Shown here: positions 8,198 to 16,354 of the stretch, one piece after another
Layout of the letters: each line of letters starts with the position of its first letter
Numbering within the stretch: the first letter of the stretch is position 1
From: an uncultured Pseudomonadales bacterium
GTDB taxonomy: Bacteria > Pseudomonadota > Gammaproteobacteria > Pseudomonadales > Pseudohongiellaceae
Direction of reading: 5' to 3'
DNA: 64,000 nt
NCBI GenBank assembly: GCA_943842505.1
Contig: CALTDI010000016.1
Span: 1-64,000 of the forward strand
The notes under the pieces: generated by a model
Told to the model about the DNA's origin: nothing
Databases searched by the model: none
What the model saw: the letters and a program-made list of their open reading frames with translations, nothing else
Position numbers and translations under genes: made by a program

Positions 8198-8755
8198 ATG
8201 AAAATAATAGAAACCGCTATCCCCGATGTATTACTCCTCGAGCCCACCGTGCATGGCGATGCCCGTGGTTATTTCATGGAAACCTTTCGCGAGGCTTGGT
8301 TTCGGGATCACGGCATAGACGCCCGCTTCGTTCAGGACAATCAGAGCAGCTCGCTGCAGGGCACGCTGCGCGGCCTGCACTATCAGTTAAGACAGCCCCA
8401 GGGAAAGCTTGTCCGAGTTGTCTCCGGCGAGGTATTCGACGTTGCCATCGATATGCGAAAAGACTCTGCGACCTTTGGGAAGTGGGTTGGCGACTTCCTT
8501 TCCGCCGAGAACAAGCGCCAACTCTGGGTGCCACCGGGCTTCGCCCATGGCTTCTATGTGGTGAGCGAGTCGGCGGAGCTTTACTATAAGTGCACCGACT
8601 ACTACTGCCCGGAACATGAGCATAGCCTGCTCTGGAACGATCCAGAAGTTGGCATCGAGTGGCCCCTTGTGGATGGCATTACTCCCTTACTTTCGGCTAA
8701 AGATGACGCTGGCCTGACTCTCGCTGCCGCTCCGAATTACCCCACTAGTCCATGA
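8198..8755 (+). CDS. rmlC: dTDP-4-dehydrorhamnose 3,5-epimerase RmlC
   Basis: Third enzyme of the dTDP-L-rhamnose pathway, inverting C3 and C5 of dTDP-4-keto-6-deoxyglucose. The 185-residue cupin shows GDARGYFMETF, the QDNQSSS substrate block, LRGLHYQ with the catalytic His, GEVFDVAIDMR, and PPGFAHGFYV followed by YYKCTDYY. GGGAAG precedes the ATG. Its TGA overlaps the ATG of rmlD by the ATGA arrangement. Confidence 0.95.
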   Translation: MKIIETAIPDVLLLEPTVHGDARGYFMETFREAWFRDHGIDARFVQDNQSSSLQGTLRGLHYQLRQPQGKLVRVVSGEVFDVAIDMRKDSATFGKWVGDFLSAENKRQLWVPPGFAHGFYVVSESAELYYKCTDYYCPEHEHSLLWNDPEVGIEWPLVDGITPLLSAKDDAGLTLAAAPNYPTSP

Positions 8756-9636
8756 ACGCCGGACACATCCTCGTTACGGGTGCCTCAGGGCAATTGGGGC
8801 AGACGCTAGCCCGTCTCTGGGTCGAGGCACCTATTCCTCAGTTTCAGTTCTCGGCGCTGCCCAGAGCACAGCTGGATATCGGCAAGCCCGATTTGGCCGC
8901 CGCTGTCTTGAATGAGCTGAAGCCCACCGTAATAGTCAATGCAGCAGCATATACACAGGTCGATAAGGCCGAATCCGACTCAGACGCGGCCTATCTGATC
9001 AATGAAGCGGGAACGGCGTCACTGGCTCTCTGGGCGGCGCACAATGGGGCCCAAATTCTGCATATATCGACCGACTTCGTCTTCGACGGCGTGAAACCTA
9101 ACCCCTATCTCCCCGATGACCAGACTAGGCCTCTGGGCGTCTACGGCGCATCAAAACTGGCTGGCGAGAAGGCCCTGCAAGCGGCGAGCAATGGCAATAG
9201 CGCAATTATTCGCACCTCCTGGCTGTATTCCGAGTATGGCAGTAATTTCGTGAAGACCATGCTGCGGCTCATGGCCGAGCGCGACGCACTGTCGGTGGTC
9301 GATGATCAGATTGGCTCGCCTACCTCCACCCATTCTCTAGCAAGGCTTATTTTTGCTATGATTCAAAAGCGAGACTATCGGGGCATCTATCACTGGAACG
9401 ACGGTGGCAGTATTAGCTGGTTCGAATTTGCGCAACAGATTAAGGGTCAGGCACTGCAGGCAGGATTACTGAAAAAAACGATACCGATTACCCCTATCGC
9501 CACCAGCGAATACCCGACACCGGCGCTACGCCCAGCCTATAGCGTATTAGACCGTAGCAGAGCGTTAGATGAATTCGAATGTCCGGCCCTGGACTGGAAA
9601 CAACAGCTGGCCGATGTAATCGCCGAGCTAAACTAA
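8752..9636 (+). CDS. rmlD: dTDP-4-dehydrorhamnose reductase RmlD
   Basis: Last step of dTDP-L-rhamnose synthesis, NAD(P)H-dependent reduction of the 4-keto sugar. The 294-residue SDR protein has VTGASGQLGQTL at the N-terminus, VNAAAYTQVDKAESD, the STDFVFDG block, the catalytic YGASKLAGE and IIRTSWLYS. The FVKTMLRL and DQIGSPT segments are typical of RmlD. It overlaps rmlC by 4 bp and precedes rmlB by 33 bp. Confidence 0.95.
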   Translation: MNAGHILVTGASGQLGQTLARLWVEAPIPQFQFSALPRAQLDIGKPDLAAAVLNELKPTVIVNAAAYTQVDKAESDSDAAYLINEAGTASLALWAAHNGAQILHISTDFVFDGVKPNPYLPDDQTRPLGVYGASKLAGEKALQAASNGNSAIIRTSWLYSEYGSNFVKTMLRLMAERDALSVVDDQIGSPTSTHSLARLIFAMIQKRDYRGIYHWNDGGSISWFEFAQQIKGQALQAGLLKKTIPITPIATSEYPTPALRPAYSVLDRSRALDEFECPALDWKQQLADVIAELN

Positions 9637-9669
9637 AAGCGACAGAGAATTAGAAAAGAGATTTACCGA

Positions 9670-10746
9670 ATGGCAAATTTATTGGTTACCGGTGCCGCCG
9701 GCTTTATCGGCACAAGCTTTGTCAATTACTGGCACGGCTCCAACCCTCAGGATAAAATTGTGGTGTTGGACGCGCTCACCTATGCGGGTAACAAAAACAA
9801 CCTAGCAGGCCTGTTAGGGCAAGACTGGTTTACGTTCGTGCACGGCTCTATCTGTGATCAAGAGCTGGTCGAATCGCTTCTGCACAAACACGAGATCGAT
9901 ACCCTCGTTCACTTCGCCGCAGAGAGCCATGTTGACAGATCGATAACAGGCCCCGATGCCTTTATCGACACGAATATTGTCGGAACTCACAGCCTGTTGA
10001 AGGCTGCCAAGAAATACTGGATCGATGAGAAGGCGAAGCCCGAGCATCTGTTTCATCATGTTTCCACCGATGAAGTATACGGAACCCTCGGTGCGGACGA
10101 TCCAGCTTTCTCGGAAACGACAGCCTATGCGCCTAACTCTCCTTATGCGGCAAGCAAGGCGTCTTCGGATCATCTGGTGCGCTCCTACCACCATACGTTT
10201 GACCTTCGTGTAACTACCAGCAACTGCTCGAACAACTATGGGCCCTATCAGTTTCCGGAAAAATTATTGCCGGTCTGCATTCTCAATATACTTGCGGGTA
10301 AAGATCTTCCCATCTATGGTGACGGGCTGCAGATACGTGACTGGCTGTATGTGGATGATCACAATCGCGGCATCGAGTTGGTTATTAAGAATGGCCGACA
10401 CGGCGAGACATATAATATCGGTGGCAACAATGAATGGGCGAACATAGACGTCGTAAACTTATTATGCCAACTGATCGATGCACGCTTCGCCGAGGACGAG
10501 GCTCTGGCCACAAGGTTTCCCGATTCTCCCTGCGCCAAATCGGTATCAGCAAAGTCTCTGATTACTTATGTGACCGACAGGCCAGGGCATGACACGCGTT
10601 ACGCTATCAATGCAGGAAAAATCATGACTGAGTTGGGTTATGATCCGCAGGAAAACTTCGACTCCGGGCTTAACAAGACAATAGACTGGTATCTCGCTAA
10701 CGAATCATGGTGGCTGTCTATTCAAGATGGATCGTATAGGCAGTAG
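9670..10746 (+). CDS. rmlB: dTDP-glucose 4,6-dehydratase RmlB
   Basis: Second step of the pathway, converting dTDP-glucose to dTDP-4-keto-6-deoxyglucose with bound NAD. The 358-residue extended SDR has VTGAAGFIGTSFVNY, FAAESHVDRSI, STDEVYGTLG (catalytic T-D-E triad region), YAASKASSDHLV (YxxxK), TNCSNNYGPYQFPEKL-like sequence and GDGLQIRDWLYVDDH. It is the last gene of the rml operon; the order A-C-D-B differs from the frequent B-D-A-C. A hairpin follows the stop. Confidence 0.95.
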   Translation: MANLLVTGAAGFIGTSFVNYWHGSNPQDKIVVLDALTYAGNKNNLAGLLGQDWFTFVHGSICDQELVESLLHKHEIDTLVHFAAESHVDRSITGPDAFIDTNIVGTHSLLKAAKKYWIDEKAKPEHLFHHVSTDEVYGTLGADDPAFSETTAYAPNSPYAASKASSDHLVRSYHHTFDLRVTTSNCSNNYGPYQFPEKLLPVCILNILAGKDLPIYGDGLQIRDWLYVDDHNRGIELVIKNGRHGETYNIGGNNEWANIDVVNLLCQLIDARFAEDEALATRFPDSPCAKSVSAKSLITYVTDRPGHDTRYAINAGKIMTELGYDPQENFDSGLNKTIDWYLANESWWLSIQDGSYRQ

Positions 10747-10748
10747 CA

Positions 10749-10773
10749 CATCAACTTTACTTATTCGTTGATG
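10749..10773 (+). terminator. Hairpin after rmlB
   Basis: CATCAAC pairs perfectly with GTTGATG around an 11-base A/T-rich loop, 2 bp after the rmlB stop. No strong T-run follows (CCAGCGTATTTTCTG), so it may be a weak terminator or mRNA 3' stabiliser. Confidence 0.4.
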
Positions 10774-10960
10774 CCAGCGTATTTTCTGTTACAAACAAAG
10801 CGGGCACTGTTCGCTAAGTCACTAGCGCCGGTTATCTGGAAGAAAGTGCTAGAATCACGGTCTAATTGGCTATGTAAACCTTATTTCAATTCACGCGTTA
10901 TGGTTTACTTGTTGCGACCATTCGGCAATCACTAGTTCAGGACATCGTCAACACAAAGCT

Positions 10961-12406
10961 ATGCCCCGCATTCATAAAATACTCGCCCGTCTAGCGTCAT
11001 TCGCTCTTCCGTGCCTGCTCTCGATGCCTGTGTCGGCATTCGAACTCAATGGCAGTAAATGGCCAACAAACGAAATTGAATTCTATGTCAGTATCGATGG
11101 CCGCGCTGGCAGTGGCATCTCTTGGAATGCGGCATTTATCGCGGCGATGGAACGATTGGAACGATGCGACATCGTTTAATTTCATCGTGCGTAAAGAAAC
11201 AGAAGATCCCTGCGGGTACGACGGCTTCAATAGCGTCGATTTTAGCGACGACTATTGTGGTTCAGCATTTGGCGAGAACACCCTCGCTATTGCGGTAGCA
11301 AGCTACCAGAGTGCGATTTTGGGTGAGCCGACTATTTCAGAGGCCAATATCATTGTCGATCAAACCAAACAATTTAATATATTTGACGGTAACTTAGTCC
11401 AGTTTGGAATACAGGGGGTCGACTTTAGGCGTGTTGCACTGCACGAGTTAGGTCACGCTATTGGCTTGGGTCACGAAACATCGAATAAGGCGATCATGGC
11501 TCCTAGCATTAGTAATCTGGATAGATTGCAACCCGATGACATAGCAGGGGCAGAAAAGCTCTACGATGGCAGCATCAATTGTGCCGTCGCCGACCTCGCC
11601 TTCGGCTTAACTAGCAATGCCCTGAACTCCACCGATTGCACGGTAAGCGATTTGCTGCCCGGCAGTCGTGATACAAGCCCAATCGATCTGTATAGATTCT
11701 CCTTAACAAACCCGGCGACGCTGAGGCTGGGCATGACTTCCTCGACCTTGGATTCGGTGCTACTGATCGCCGATGAAAATCTTCAGGTGATTGGCTTCGA
11801 TAATAAATCAATAAATGAATGTGATTCTTCCCTAACCCAATTATTGCAGCCGGGTTTGTACTACTTGCTGGCCAACACCTTCGATTCTCCGGTTAAAAGC
11901 GAATGCGGAATATCCGGTGACTATCAGATCAATGCCATTCTCAGTAGTGGATGGGTTAACCCTCTCGGTACAAGCACTAGCCTTTCCGGAGATGCCGCAA
12001 ATGCAGTTTTTAGCGGTGGTATAACCTCAGACAAAGGTGTAAATTTTACTAACCAGTTCAGCCCAGATGCGTCCCTAGATATTGTTGGGCGTATTGATGT
12101 TGATCCTCAGCATGTAGGTCAGGAAGGCTTTATCGTCATCGTCGCGGTTGTCGATCAACAGATCTTGTTCCTGAACGAGGCGGGTGAGTTCGTGGATGCC
12201 GCCGCCAACCCCGGAGTTATTACCAGAGCTAGCAATAACAACGCTCTACTGCAGTCGAGGAATTGACCGTAATCGAAGATCTTGTGCCCACAGACCTGGG
12301 CATCAGTGAGATGCTGGTCGGCTTCTATTTCGGTTACGGACTCAGCAGTAACCCTGAACAGTTATATTATCATCAGGCACCTTTGAATCTCATTGTCACT
12401 CCCTAG
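10961..12406 (+). pseudogene. Secreted metzincin-type zinc metalloprotease, two frame breaks
   Basis: The N-terminal frame gives a signal peptide (LARLASFALPCLLSMPVSAF). One extra T near 11157 moves the reading to the main frame, which carries the zinc site HELGHAIGLGHE (HExxHxxGxxH, metzincin type, near 11440) followed by IMAPSISN (Met-turn-like). A second shift of net +2 near 12246 (CT duplication) leads to the final ~50 residues ending NLIVTP. The C-terminal half (FSLTNPATLRLGM, LYYLLANTFDS) resembles pre-peptidase C-terminal or similar beta-sandwich domains for surface retention or processing. Total about 480 residues. The role would be extracellular proteolysis; the substrate is unknown. 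It could be functional if the breaks are sequence errors. Confidence 0.7.
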
Positions 12407-12471
12407 ATTCTTGCTCTAAACCTTGCCCGGAGACTTTATCGGACGATCTCTAAAAACGTTCGAAACTCGTA

Positions 12472-12500
12472 TTCCAGAAGACGGCAATAAGCGGTATAAT
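12472..12500 (+). promoter_or_regulatory. Sigma-70-type promoter for the cytochrome c5 genes
   Basis: A perfect -10 TATAAT at 12495-12500 is spaced 17 bp from TTCCAG at 12472-12477, a weak -35. It lies 118 bp before the GTG start of the first cytochrome. Confidence 0.6.
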
Positions 12501-12540
12501 GCCGCCTGCTTTTTTCTGGCACAACCGGCCCCAAGTCCCC

Positions 12541-12556
12541 TTAGGCTCAAGCCTAA
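12541..12556 (+). other. Leader hairpin in cytochrome mRNA
   Basis: TTAGGCT pairs with AGCCTAA around a 2-base CA loop within the predicted 5' untranslated region, about 60 bp before the start. No riboswitch class is recognised. Confidence 0.35.
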
Positions 12557-12617
12557 AGGCTCTCAGGACGATCCAGAGTTAACATCCCACGATTTTCACA
12601 CTAAAGGAGCTATTTCT

Positions 12618-13136
12618 GTGCAATCAGAGACTGCGAAGACTCGTCTGCTCGTACTCGTGCTGGCGAACCTAGGTTTACTGCTTTTCGGCAACACCGCCGT
12701 AGCGCAGCAATCTATTGAAGACAATATTCGTCCTGCTGGGCAAGTCTGCCTTGCTGGCCAACCCTGTGTCGGCAACACCGTTGGCAGCGCCTCGGCAGCA
12801 CCGGCACCGGCACCAGCACCTGCAGCCGCGCCTCAGGCCGTGGCCACCGCCGCGGTAGAGGTTGCAGTAGAGATCGTGGAAGCGGTAGCAGAAGTTGCGG
12901 CCTTCGATGTCGAATCTACCTACCAGATGAGCTGTTTTGCCTGTCACGGCACTGGAGCCGCAGGCGCGCCTATCTTAGGGGATGCCGATGCCTGGACCGA
13001 GAGAATGGCGAAGGGAATGGATGCCGTCATGGTAAATGTGATGAATGGCATAAACGCGATGCCAGCCAAGGGCCTGTGCATGACCTGCAGCGAAGATGAT
13101 TTGCTGGCTTTGGTCAACTATATGTCCAGTCAGTAA
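12618..13136 (+). CDS. Cytochrome c5-family protein with Ala/Pro-rich linker
   Basis: The start is placed at GTG 12618 because AAGGAG lies 9 bases upstream and a signal peptide follows (LLVLVLANLGLLLFGNTAVA). The 172-residue precursor has two Cys in the mature N-terminus (VCLAGQPC), then a low-complexity Ala/Pro/Val/Glu linker at about residues 60-95, then the haem domain: CFACH at 106-110, an axial Met in NAMPAKG near 138, and the C5-typical LCMTCSEDDL Cys pair. It is a periplasmic electron carrier, likely membrane-tethered or spaced by the linker. It forms a tandem pair with the next gene, 72 bp downstream. Confidence 0.88.
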   Translation: MQSETAKTRLLVLVLANLGLLLFGNTAVAQQSIEDNIRPAGQVCLAGQPCVGNTVGSASAAPAPAPAPAAAPQAVATAAVEVAVEIVEAVAEVAAFDVESTYQMSCFACHGTGAAGAPILGDADAWTERMAKGMDAVMVNVMNGINAMPAKGLCMTCSEDDLLALVNYMSSQ

Positions 13137-13208
13137 GCGTTAAGGTTCGATTAGTTAAAATTTACACAACGAATTCGAGAATTTATCTAAATGAGTAAGG
13201 AGTTAAAC

Positions 13209-13589
13209 GTGTTGAGTATTAAGAGAGTAATTATGTCAGCAATACCTAAGGTTGGACTATTCGTGTTGGTTGCCTCTTTCGCAACTGCTATTTCGGCTGA
13301 CAATTCCCAGCAGCAAGTGCAGCTGGCGCAATTGACAGATGGCTTCGATGCAGAAGCTACCTATATGATGTCTTGCTTTGCCTGCCACAGCACTGGTGCT
13401 GCGGGCGCGCCAAAAGTTGGTGCTGGCAACGCCGATGCATGGACGTCGCGCATGGAGAAAGGCATGGAAGCGGTAGTCACAAATGCGGTCAACGGTGTGA
13501 ACAGCATGCCAGCGAAAGGCCTATGCTTCACCTGCACAGATGCAGATATAGCGGCTCTTGTTGAGTACATGGTCAGCAGCAGCAAATAA
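13209..13589 (+). CDS. Cytochrome c5-family protein
   Basis: A 126-residue precursor if started at GTG 13209, which has AAGGAG 6 bases upstream; an in-frame ATG at 13191 overlaps that ribosome site and is less likely. A signal peptide (VGLFVLVASFATAISA) is followed by the haem motif CFACH at 56-60, axial Met in NSMPAKG near 90, and LCFTCTDADI. The haem domain is highly similar to that of the upstream cytochrome, but it lacks the Ala/Pro linker, so the pair arose by duplication with divergence of the N-terminus. A strong terminator follows. Confidence 0.9.
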   Translation: MLSIKRVIMSAIPKVGLFVLVASFATAISADNSQQQVQLAQLTDGFDAEATYMMSCFACHSTGAAGAPKVGAGNADAWTSRMEKGMEAVVTNAVNGVNSMPAKGLCFTCTDADIAALVEYMVSSSK

Positions 13590-13608
13590 GCCGCTACATG
13601 ATCCAGAA

Positions 13609-13637
13609 AAAATGAGCTGCTTGCAGCTCATTTTTTT
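13609..13637 (+). terminator. Rho-independent terminator after cytochrome c5 pair
   Basis: AATGAGCTGC pairs perfectly with GCAGCTCATT around TT, followed by a run of T to 13637. Confidence 0.93.
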
Positions 13638-13715
13638 GTCTTAAATTTCACCCCCAGCTGGCGCGGTTCGAGTTGCTGGACTATTTATTAATAGTCGCAA
13701 TCGGTTCGATCTCCC

Positions 13716-15239
13716 ATGTCGCTAGCTACTGTTCAGTCTCGTGCCCTCCTTGGTGTAGATGCGCTCGAGGTCACTGTGGAGACTCACCTGTCCAATGGTC
13801 TCCCCGCCTTCGCGATAGTAGGCCTTCCCGAGACGGCGGTTAAAGAGAGCAAGGAAAGGGTCAGGAGTGCCATTATAAACTCTGGCCTCGAGTTCCCGGC
13901 GCGGCGCATCACCGTGAATCTTGCGCCCGCTGATCTGCCCAAGGCCGGCGGTAGATACGATCTCGCTATAGCCCTAAGCATCCTCATCGCCTCGGGGCAG
14001 ATCGAGGAAAAGCTACTTGCGGGAGTGGAAGTCTTGGGAGAGCTGGCACTGGACGGCAGCCTGCGCGCGGTGCAGGGAACTGTGCCGGCTATCCTCGCGG
14101 CAAAGAGCGCATCCAATAGAATTCTCTTGCCTGCTGCGAATACAGAAGAAGTTGCCCTGGTTGCCTATAGGCATAGCTACTGTGCGCAGAGTCTGATCCA
14201 GTTAGTACGGGATCTAGGACAGGGCTTGGTAGCGCCACAATTCAAACGCAAGCGTCGCGGGGCCGCCGGCTCGGCAATGCGGCAGCAGAACTGCAACGAG
14301 ATTAAGGGGCAGGCCCTGGCGAAGCGCGCCGTGCAGATAGCGGCTGCTGGAGGCCATAACCTGCTCATGATAGGCCCGCCCGGCAGTGGCAAAACGCTGT
14401 TGGCGAATCTGTTGATTGCGCTATTGCCCGAACTCACCGAGCAGGAGGCGTTGGAGGTAGCGGCGATACAATCAGTCTCGCGAGGGGGTAGAACCGAGCG
14501 TGATTGGTCGAATAGGCCCATACGCAGCCCTCATCACACGGCGACAAGCGTTGCGCTGATCGGCGGAGGCAATCGCGTCAGCCCTGGCGAAATAAGCCTG
14601 GCGCATCGTGGCGTCCTGTTTCTGGATGAACTGAGCGAGTTCAAGCCTAGTGTGCTGGACGCCCTGAGAGAGCCGCTTGAATCCGGCGAGATAAGCGTTA
14701 GCCGGGCAAACTATTCGGTGAAGTTTCCGGCAAACTTTCAGCTATTGGCGGCGATGAATCCCTGCCCCTGTGGTTATGCGAGCGATCCTAATCACGAGTG
14801 CCGCTGCACCGAGGAGCGCATCGCGCGCTATAGCGGCAAGCTGTCAGGGCCCTTGCTGGATCGAATAGACCTGATCATCGAGGTGCCCACATTGAGCCAA
14901 ACCGAGCTGCTCCAGGGCAGGGATGATGCCTCAAATTGGGAGCAGCTGCGCGAGCGCATTCAAAGGTGTAGGCAACTGCAGATTGACCGAGCCGGCAGGC
15001 TCAATGCGGATCTGCTGTTGGCGCAGATTCAGGCCTGTTGTCCCATGGAAGGTGAGCAGCGCAGGCAGTTGGCCAACACTATGGATAAGCTTTCGATGTC
15101 GGCGCGAGCAACACACCGGGTTATCAAGATGGCCCGCACGATCGCAGACTACGAGGGCAGTGACGAGATTAGAGATCAGGATCTTTTCGAGGCGATTAGC
15201 TATCGCCGCTGTCAGTTCAGCAAGCTACTCGCTCGTTGA
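13716..15239 (+). CDS. comM: ComM/YifB-family AAA+ ATPase (Mg-chelatase-like)
   Basis: This 507-residue protein has the N-terminal Lon-like domain (VETHLSNGLPAFAIVGLPE, KESKERVRSAI), the Walker A GPPGSGKTLL near residue 222, Walker B VLFLDELSEF, MNPCPCGY with further Cys in the ECRC segment, and the C-terminal helical domain (SMSARATHRVIK). In transformable bacteria ComM is a helicase promoting branch migration during natural transformation; in others the role is less clear. The length is normal for the family. The 3' end overlaps the convergent ubiK gene by 15 bp. Confidence 0.93.
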   Translation: MSLATVQSRALLGVDALEVTVETHLSNGLPAFAIVGLPETAVKESKERVRSAIINSGLEFPARRITVNLAPADLPKAGGRYDLAIALSILIASGQIEEKLLAGVEVLGELALDGSLRAVQGTVPAILAAKSASNRILLPAANTEEVALVAYRHSYCAQSLIQLVRDLGQGLVAPQFKRKRRGAAGSAMRQQNCNEIKGQALAKRAVQIAAAGGHNLLMIGPPGSGKTLLANLLIALLPELTEQEALEVAAIQSVSRGGRTERDWSNRPIRSPHHTATSVALIGGGNRVSPGEISLAHRGVLFLDELSEFKPSVLDALREPLESGEISVSRANYSVKFPANFQLLAAMNPCPCGYASDPNHECRCTEERIARYSGKLSGPLLDRIDLIIEVPTLSQTELLQGRDDASNWEQLRERIQRCRQLQIDRAGRLNADLLLAQIQACCPMEGEQRRQLANTMDKLSMSARATHRVIKMARTIADYEGSDEIRDQDLFEAISYRRCQFSKLLAR

Positions 15240-15494
15240 TTGCCCTTCGAGCTGTTCAAACTTCCTACCCAGCTCGGTGAGGGTCTGCTCTAGTTCCTCA
15301 ATGCGTTTCTCGGCGCGCCCCAGGGCCTGCCGCTGCGCATCGAACTCCTCACGGCTTAACAGGTCCAGGTTGGCGAAGCTGCTCTTTAGCAATTGCTCTA
15401 TTTTGGTGCGCAAATCGTCGCGAACTTCTTCCCCTAGGGGAATGATAGCGGAAAGGCGGCTACTGAGGTCTTCGAAGAAAGAATTATTGAACAT
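15225..15494 (-). CDS. ubiK: UbiK/YqiC-family ubiquinone biosynthesis accessory factor (BMFP domain)
   Basis: An 89-residue protein with the BMFP layout: an amphipathic N-terminal helix (NSFFEDLSSRLSAIIP), a conserved middle (LRTKIEQLLKSSFANLDLLSREEFDAQ) and a C-terminal coiled coil (RIEELEQTLTELGRKFEQLE). UbiK assists aerobic ubiquinone synthesis by helping the Ubi protein/lipid complex at the membrane. It is on the opposite strand to comM and glnK, as in many gammaproteobacteria where ubiK is next to glnK-amtB and comM. Confidence 0.92.
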   Translation of the reverse strand: MFNNSFFEDLSSRLSAIIPLGEEVRDDLRTKIEQLLKSSFANLDLLSREEFDAQRQALGRAEKRIEELEQTLTELGRKFEQLEGQSTSE

Positions 15495-15688
15495 TGCTAC
15501 GGGCTCTTGGGGTTTGTATGGGTTTCAGGCGCGAAGTCGCAGTTTGTGCCTTCAACATTTCCCTCATTCTACCATCAATTATTACGCTAACCGGGGCTTG
15601 AACTATCCGGCGCCACGATCGAAGAAATCCGCAGCTGCGCCTCATCTGATCCAGTTCAAAGGAAATCAATCGGCGGTAACTGCAAAAG

Positions 15689-15722
15689 CGCACCTAATTG
15701 GGGCGTGAGCCGCCATGGTGCA
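15689..15722 (+). promoter_or_regulatory. Tandem NtrC enhancer sites
   Basis: Two abutting 17-bp sites fit TGCACC-N5-GGTGCA: 15689-15705 (CGCACC...GGGGCG, 9 of 12 matches) and 15706-15722 (TGAGCC...GGTGCA, 10 of 12). They end about 100 bp before the sigma-54 promoter, the usual enhancer distance. Confidence 0.6.
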
Positions 15723-15821
15723 CTGTGACTGCTCAAGAATTTAGCAGTGCTCTAGTAGTTTTGGCCCCGCAATGTGGGATAACGCAGCATGCTTGCGCCT
15801 TTCACTGAGAATTTTGATAAC

Positions 15822-15837
15822 TGGCACGACCCCTGCA
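15822..15837 (+). promoter_or_regulatory. Sigma-54 promoter of glnK-amtB
   Basis: TGGCACGACCCCTGCA has the GG (-24) and GC (-12) elements with exactly 10 bases between them. It lies 58 bp before glnK. With the NtrC sites it indicates induction under nitrogen limitation. The rest of the 15495-15895 gap shows no further feature. Confidence 0.85.
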
Positions 15838-15865
15838 TAGAGCATTACCAGTTGTAGGAATTTAA

Positions 15866-16234
<369 letters not shown>

Positions 16235-16354
16235 TCCTAACGCGCAAGAAACAGACTCAACGCAATTATTAGTAAGTTTTAAACAAGATAACTATCGGTC
16301 TCAGCGAAGCCAAAGTGCTTGAGCAGTAGTAGACCTTTAAACCGGAGGTACAGG

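Noticed and set aside
14923-15708. 261-codon + frame overlapping comM and ubiK
   Set aside because: Out of frame with comM and antisense to ubiK; Ser/Arg-rich composition typical of a shadow.
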